Below, in pieces: positions 8,175-11,855 of a stretch of 11,855 nucleotides of DNA; positions within the stretch are counted from its first letter, which is position 1; each line of letters starts with the position of its first letter. The stretch is from Paracoccaceae bacterium (lineage in GTDB: Bacteria > Pseudomonadota > Alphaproteobacteria > Rhodobacterales > Rhodobacteraceae), in NCBI GenBank assembly GCA_016765235.1, contig JAESQH010000081.1:10129-21983 (forward strand), in the 5' to 3' direction. Position numbers and translations under genes: made by a program. Under the pieces are notes generated by a model. The model was given only the letters and a program-made list of their open reading frames with translations, was not told where the DNA came from and made no database searches.

Positions 8175-8414
8175 ATGGCTAATGATAAGCAAAACCTGCA
8201 AGACGCATTTCTGAACAATGTTCGGAAGTTAAAAAACCCCGTTACAATTTTCCTCGTGAATGGTGTTAAATTACAAGGTGTTATCACCTGGTTTGACAAC
8301 TTTTGCGTACTATTGCGCCGTGATGGATCCTCGCAACTTGTGTATAAACACGCGATTTCGACCATCATGCCTTCGCAACCCGTTAATTTGTATGACGGTG
8401 ACGATGCTGAATAA
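8175..8414 (+). CDS. hfq: RNA chaperone Hfq
   Basis: Sm-like hexameric RNA chaperone in the cytoplasm that helps small RNAs pair with mRNAs. The protein has 79 residues. It opens with NLQDAFLNN (Q9 in the proximal RNA-binding face), has the Sm1 strand region VTIFLVNGVKLQGVITWFDNF (split by position at about 23-43) and the Sm2 signature YKHAIS at 57-62, where K58 and H59 form the uridine-binding pocket. The C-terminal tail after residue 66 is short and acidic (NLYDGDDAE) compared with the about 102-residue enterobacterial protein, as usual for alphaproteobacteria. In Azorhizobium the homolog NrfA, next to nitrogen regulatory genes, is needed for nifA expression (established knowledge), so the position after ntrYX-trkAH fits a nitrogen-linked role. 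hflX starts only 6 nt later. Identification is firm. Confidence 0.97.
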   Translation: MANDKQNLQDAFLNNVRKLKNPVTIFLVNGVKLQGVITWFDNFCVLLRRDGSSQLVYKHAISTIMPSQPVNLYDGDDAE

Positions 8415-8420
8415 CGCCTG

Positions 8421-9680
8421 ATGCGTTGCGCTGTAATTCACCCTGATTTATCCGGTCAGATCAAGCGTCGCACCCCGTCGCTTGCCTTGGAAGAGGCCGT
8501 AAATCTAGCGGAAGCGCTAGATGTCGAAGTTGTGACTTCATCGGTTGTTAAGATCGCAAAACCAAGGGCAGGGATGCTGTTTGGCAAAGGTAAGGTCGAA
8601 GAGATTAAGGCGCTGTTGGCGGCTGACGATGTTGGTTTGGTGATAATTGACGGGAAAGTTTCCCCCATTCAACAGCGAAATCTTGAAAAGGAATGGGATG
8701 TCAAAATCCTTGACCGAACCGGTTTGATTTTGGAGATTTTCTCGGCCCGAGCTGCAACCCGTGAAGGCGTTTTGCAGGTCGATTTGGCACATTTAACGTA
8801 CCAAAAATCACGACTTGTTCGCAGTTGGACCCATTTGGAACGCCAACGTGGTGGCCTCGGTTTCATCGGCGGGCCGGGTGAAACACAGATCGAATCCGAT
8901 CGCCGTGCATTGGATGATCATATCCACCGGATCAAAACGCAGCTTAACAAAGTCGTGAAAACCCGTGCATTGCACAGGGCGGCACGCAAAAAAGTTCCGT
9001 ATCCCATTGTGGCGCTCGTTGGCTACACAAATGCCGGTAAGTCTACTATTTTCAATAAGATAACCGGTGCAGACGTGCTGGCGAAAGACATGCTTTTTGC
9101 CACTTTGGACCCAACTATGCGGGGAATTGAACTGCCATCTGGGCGAAAAATCATACTTTCCGACACTGTTGGTTTTATCTCGGATCTTCCGACTCAACTG
9201 GTCGCCGCGTTTCGCGCAACGTTGGAGGAGGTGCTGGACGCTGATCTTGTGCTCCACGTACGCGACATCTCGCACTCCGAAACGATGGAGCAGGCGCGGG
9301 ACGTTGTTGAAATCCTGACCGAGATAGGTATTTCAGACAAAGCCCAAGAAGGCATGTTGGAAGTTTGGAACAAGATCGACAACTTGCCACAAGCCGGGGC
9401 GGATGCGTTTCGCACCTCAGCGGAGCGCGACAGCAAGCATTGTGTGACCTCTGCGATCACCGGCGAAGGCTTGGACGAACTTTACGAAACGATTGAAGAC
9501 GCTCTCGCCGAGCCAGTGTTTACCGAAACGTTAACGCTGGACTATTCGCAAGGTAAAGGCCGCGCATGGCTTTATGCGCATAACGTCGTTCAAAACGAAG
9601 AGCAAACGGACGAGGGGTATGTGCTTGAGGTTCAGTGGACTGAAAAGACGGGCAACCAGTACAAGGTCGCGAACCCGTAG
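8421..9680 (+). CDS. hflX: Ribosome-associated GTPase HflX
   Basis: GTPase of the Obg-HflX superfamily that binds the 50S ribosomal subunit and splits stalled or stressed ribosomes. The protein has 419 residues, near the usual length. The N-terminal HflX domain (about 1-190) has LFGKGKVEEI, the IDRTGLILEIF-like segment and the family signature GPGETQIESDRR at about 152-163, followed by a basic helix. The G domain has G1 GYTNAGKST at 201-209, G3 DTVGF at 248-252, G4 NKID at 317-320 and a G5-like SAITGEGLDEL near 345. The ATG at 8421 is the only ATG start possible near the N-terminus, because the frame is closed 9 nt upstream by the hfq stop; there is no clear Shine-Dalgarno, so translation is probably coupled to hfq. 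The hfq-hflX pair is widely conserved. The older name as a phage-lysogeny locus protein does not reflect the known ribosome role. Confidence 0.95.
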   Translation: MRCAVIHPDLSGQIKRRTPSLALEEAVNLAEALDVEVVTSSVVKIAKPRAGMLFGKGKVEEIKALLAADDVGLVIIDGKVSPIQQRNLEKEWDVKILDRTGLILEIFSARAATREGVLQVDLAHLTYQKSRLVRSWTHLERQRGGLGFIGGPGETQIESDRRALDDHIHRIKTQLNKVVKTRALHRAARKKVPYPIVALVGYTNAGKSTIFNKITGADVLAKDMLFATLDPTMRGIELPSGRKIILSDTVGFISDLPTQLVAAFRATLEEVLDADLVLHVRDISHSETMEQARDVVEILTEIGISDKAQEGMLEVWNKIDNLPQAGADAFRTSAERDSKHCVTSAITGEGLDELYETIEDALAEPVFTETLTLDYSQGKGRAWLYAHNVVQNEEQTDEGYVLEVQWTEKTGNQYKVANP

Positions 9681-9686
9681 GCGGGT
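9673..9686 (+). terminator. Small hairpin over the hflX stop codon
   Basis: ACCCG (9673-9677) and CGGGT (9682-9686) form a perfect 5-bp stem with a 4-nt loop that contains the hflX stop codon. No T tract follows (GTAATT), so it is at best a weak terminator. Confidence 0.25.
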
Positions 9687-9781
9687 GTAATTGGGTACTC
9701 TATTAGTCGCATAATAGATATTATGTTAAATAAAGGTTGTTATCTTGTTATATAGTTGGTTAAGACCTAAAACGTAAACCC
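9687..9781 (+). promoter_or_regulatory. AT-rich leader upstream of miaA
   Basis: The hflX-miaA gap is much richer in A and T than the genes beside it and has several -10-like hexamers (TATTAT at 9719-9724, TATAGT at 9751-9756), but none is paired with a well-spaced -35 box. A miaA promoter in this stretch is likely by composition; its exact position cannot be given. Confidence 0.35.
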
Positions 9782-10726
9782 ATGAATACAATGACATATC
9801 CCCACGGTGAACCAATACTGATTTGCGGCCCTACGGCCTCAGGCAAATCTGCTTTAGGGATTGAAATTGCGCGAAAATCTGGGGGTTGCATCATTAATGC
9901 GGATGCTTTGCAGGTGTACGACACGTGGCGTGTCTTGACAGCGCGACCAAGCGAAGCTGACGAACGAGCCATTCCACACCACCTTTATGGACATGTACCA
10001 ACGAGCCAAACCTATTCGGTTGGTGCGTGGTTGCGGGATGTAACCAAAGTACTGGAAAGCATCGATCGCCCTGTGATTATCCTCGGTGGAACGGGACTGT
10101 ATTTTACCGCTCTGACAACCGGTTTGGCTGAGATACCAGAAACACCAAATCATATCAGAACTCAAGGAAACGAAATTAGGAACGACTCGCATGGGGCGGA
10201 ATTCATAGAGTATTTAACGAAACATGATCCTGAAACTTTAGCGAAAACCGATACAGATAACCCAATGCGATTACAGCGAGCTTGGGAGGTTCTGGAAGCA
10301 ACCGGACGGGGTTTGGCGTCGTGGCAAAAAGATACACCGGAACCGTTGATTTCCCTTACATCGGCCTCCGCGATCGTTCTCAATTCCAGTCCGGATTGGT
10401 TGAATGCACGAATTGCTGGTCGGTTTGACAATATGGTCGCCGGTGGGGCGATTGAGGAGTGCAATACCGTGTTGCAATATGGGTGGGAACCATCCCTGCC
10501 CTCGTCCCGCGCCCTCGGAGCGCGTGAATTGATCGCGTACTTGCGTGATGAATGCACGCTGGAGGCGGCGAAAGAAAGCGCGACGATTGCTACGCGGCAG
10601 TTTGCAAAGCGACAACGCTCGTGGTTTCGCAATAAAATGCAGGACTGGCAGCAGGTTTCGCTGGACGATCAGACCGACATTTCGGCCCTAGTCGATCGTA
10701 TATTGCAGCGCTCAGACATTTCCTGA
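9782..10726 (+). CDS. miaA: tRNA dimethylallyltransferase MiaA
   Basis: Adds a dimethylallyl group to N6 of adenosine 37 in tRNAs that read codons starting with U, next to the anticodon. The protein has 314 residues, the usual length. Near the N-terminus are the P-loop GPTASGKS at 16-23 and the catalytic region INADALQVY with D41 (the family's DSMQVY region in its alphaproteobacterial form), followed by LTARPS in place of the common IGTAKP. Further on are GGTGLY (about 103-108), the R-rich LQRAWEVLEATG helix and, near the C-terminus, QFAKRQRSWFR, the conserved MiaA motif. ATG 9782 is taken as the start; ATG 9791 is also possible and neither has a clear ribosome site. In enterobacteria miaA precedes hfq; here it follows hflX after an AT-rich gap. 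The stop is followed by a hairpin at 10754-10778. Confidence 0.95.
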   Translation: MNTMTYPHGEPILICGPTASGKSALGIEIARKSGGCIINADALQVYDTWRVLTARPSEADERAIPHHLYGHVPTSQTYSVGAWLRDVTKVLESIDRPVIILGGTGLYFTALTTGLAEIPETPNHIRTQGNEIRNDSHGAEFIEYLTKHDPETLAKTDTDNPMRLQRAWEVLEATGRGLASWQKDTPEPLISLTSASAIVLNSSPDWLNARIAGRFDNMVAGGAIEECNTVLQYGWEPSLPSSRALGARELIAYLRDECTLEAAKESATIATRQFAKRQRSWFRNKMQDWQQVSLDDQTDISALVDRILQRSDIS

Positions 10727-10753
10727 ATACCACCCTTAGTATGTGCTGATTCT

Positions 10754-10778
10754 GGTAGGTGCAGATGCTGTGCCTGCC
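10754..10778 (+). terminator. Long imperfect hairpin after miaA, possible terminator
   Basis: GGTAGGTGCA (10754-10763) pairs with TGTGCCTGCC (10769-10778) over ten positions, three of them G-U wobbles, around the loop GATGC. It begins 28 nt after the miaA stop. The sequence after it (GTTGATTTACTG) has only broken T runs, so it may be a terminator of modest strength or another RNA structure. Confidence 0.4.
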
Positions 10779-10869
10779 GTTGATTTACTGTAATTTATTT
10801 GGAAAAGTATTGAAAAAATACATGAATCCGATAAGTTACAATAAAAAAACGAACATTTGAGGCAGACAA
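10779..10869 (+). promoter_or_regulatory. AT-rich leader and ribosome site of the AraC-type gene
   Basis: The stretch before the regulator gene is rich in A tracts and probably holds its promoter, although no -35/-10 pair with normal spacing stands out (TTGAAA at 10810 and TACAAT at 10837 are 21 nt apart). GAGG at 10859-10862 lies 7 nt before TTG 10870 and supports that unusual start. Confidence 0.4.
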
Positions 10870-11748
10870 TTGAATACATTATCCTATGACCCGTACCGCG
10901 AAATGCGGTTAACAGAGCAGCCGTCCGAGGCAGTGCACTGTGAAAGTATTTCCGCCCGCGGGATGAAGCAACCGTGGCGCCTCGATGAGCATCGCCACTA
11001 TGATCTCCACCAGTTTTTCTGGATTACGCGCGGCGGTGGCCGTGTTGTAATTGATGGTGTTACGCATGGTTTTGGAGCAAATACAGCGCTTTTCATCCCG
11101 AATTTGATCGTTCACGGGTTTGAATTTACGCCCGGAACTGTTGGCTGGGTCGTTTCCATGGTGAAGGATCTACCGATAGCAATTCCTGAAGAACCGATGA
11201 TGAGTATGCTTCCCAGTCCACGGGATCAGGCGTATTTAACCGGTGATTTCAACAACTTGAATGCAGAATATGTTGCTGACACTCCGGACCGTCAAGAAAC
11301 GCTGTTACATCACGCGGGCCTGCTTTCAATCCGCTACCGGCGCATGAAATCCGGTAGTTTGCGCAAAGGGTTTTCTAATGATAACGCCCGTCGCCGCCTT
11401 ATGCGAAAGTTTATCGCGCGACTTGAAGATCGCTTTGGCACGCCAGACACTGTCAGGGATTACGCAGGCGCGTTGGAGGTAACAACGACCCACCTCACCC
11501 GTGTGTGCCGTGAAACCACGGGAAAACCGGCGACTAAACTCATTCAAGACCGCACAATGCTTGAAGCGCGCCGCAGTTTGGCAAATACGAGGTTAAAAGT
11601 ACGCGAAATCTCAAATGATTTGGGTTTTCAGACACCGGCGTATTTCACCCGCGTTTTCACCGCTACTACAGGTAAATCCCCGCGAACGTTCAGGAAAGAT
11701 GCGCAATCGCAGGCTATTATCAATCCAAATGCGCGTTCCACGATCTAA
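10870..11748 (+). CDS. AraC/XylS-family transcriptional regulator
   Basis: Single-component DNA-binding regulator of 292 residues; the ligand and targets are unknown. The N-terminal half (about 35-110) looks like an AraC cupin sensor: HRHYDLHQFFWITRGGG (41-57) with H41, H43 and H47, then a glycine-rich strand pair and FIPNLIVHGF with H82. The C-terminal half holds two helix-turn-helix units: about 194-217 (VRDYAGALEVTTTHLTRV) and about 243-266 (VREISNDLGFQTPAYFTRVF), followed by the family tail TTGKSPRTFR at 266-275. The start at TTG 10870 is chosen because GAGG lies 7 nt upstream; the next ATG, at residue 12, has no such site. The N-terminal pattern resembles regulators of aromatic acid use such as the PobR type, but no matching catabolic gene is next to it, so this is only a hint. 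It seems to be its own transcription unit. Confidence 0.85.
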   Translation: MNTLSYDPYREMRLTEQPSEAVHCESISARGMKQPWRLDEHRHYDLHQFFWITRGGGRVVIDGVTHGFGANTALFIPNLIVHGFEFTPGTVGWVVSMVKDLPIAIPEEPMMSMLPSPRDQAYLTGDFNNLNAEYVADTPDRQETLLHHAGLLSIRYRRMKSGSLRKGFSNDNARRRLMRKFIARLEDRFGTPDTVRDYAGALEVTTTHLTRVCRETTGKPATKLIQDRTMLEARRSLANTRLKVREISNDLGFQTPAYFTRVFTATTGKSPRTFRKDAQSQAIINPNARSTI

Positions 11749-11788
11749 GGTGAGACAATAGGTATCCCGCTTCGTAGTTGATATTTTG

Positions 11789-11811
11789 GGCGCGCTTTGG
11801 TAGGCCGCGCC
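11789..11811 (+). terminator. GC-rich inverted repeat between the AraC-type gene and the next gene
   Basis: GGCGCG (11789-11794) and CGCGCC (11806-11811) form a perfect stem with an 11-nt loop, followed by TATCATTCCTC. It sits 40 nt after the AraC-type stop and 30 nt before the next start codon. It may end the AraC-type transcript; the T tract is weak. Confidence 0.4.
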
Positions 11812-11841
11812 TATCATTCCTCGATCAAAGAGAGCATGCTT

Positions 11842-11855
11842 ATGATCCCTCGCTA
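11842..11855 (+). CDS. purB: Start of next gene, probably adenylosuccinate lyase (partial)
   Basis: The last 14 nt give ATG ATC CCT CGC TA, read as M-I-P-R followed by a codon starting TA (Tyr if TAT or TAC). GAGAG at 11830-11834 lies 7 nt upstream and fits a ribosome site. PurB proteins of alphaproteobacteria typically begin MIPRY (established knowledge), which would make this adenylosuccinate lyase of purine synthesis. Only four full codons are visible, so the product is an inference; an in-frame ATG at 11836 is an alternative start. Confidence 0.45.

Noticed and set aside
10162..10632. 156-residue - strand open frame over miaA
   Set aside because: Opposite conserved MiaA sequence, with no motif and no upstream signals.
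10810..10842. TTGAAA and TACAAT as a sigma-70 promoter for the AraC-type gene
   Set aside because: The spacing is 21 nt, too long for a normal promoter; only the general AT-rich region is reported.

Overview
The window is a chromosomal segment from an alphaproteobacterium, most likely of the Rhodobacterales. The reasons are the gene order ntrC-ntrY-ntrX-trkA-trkH-hfq-hflX, two NtrC-family regulators that both lack the GAFTGA loop, and an 'ADALQVY...LTARPS' type MiaA. Base composition looks moderate for that order (judged by eye, not counted). All genes lie on the + strand and coding density is high. I see no insertion sequence, phage, CRISPR array, tRNA or rRNA.

Layout: (1) 1-1410, 3' part of ntrC, cut at the window start by only a few codons. 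(2) 1455-5083, ntrY and ntrX, a membrane sensor kinase and its response regulator, overlapping by 4 nt. (3) 5158-8039, trkA and trkH, potassium uptake, overlapping by 1 nt. (4) 8040-8174, a leader rich in small inverted repeats, then hfq (8175-8414) and hflX (8421-9680), separated by 6 nt. (5) an AT-rich 101-nt gap and miaA (9782-10726). (6) a 143-nt gap with a long imperfect hairpin, then an AraC-family regulator starting at TTG (10870-11748). (7) the last 14 nt (11842-11855) read M-I-P-R-(Y), preceded by a purine-rich ribosome site, and are probably the first codons of purB.

How the genes fit together: NtrC (with NtrB, expected upstream) and NtrYX are the two nitrogen two-component systems of this group. 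TrkAH imports potassium, Hfq is the sRNA chaperone, HflX is a ribosome-associated GTPase and MiaA modifies A37 of tRNAs. The tight spacing from ntrY to hflX suggests one or a few long transcripts linking nitrogen and redox sensing, potassium balance and post-transcriptional control. The AraC-type regulator and the start of purB look like a separate neighbourhood.

I did not find a convincing new system. The best second-look items are the paired loss of the sigma-54 contact loop in NtrC and NtrX, the probable purB start at the edge, the position of miaA downstream of hflX, the structured hfq leader, and the orphan AraC regulator.
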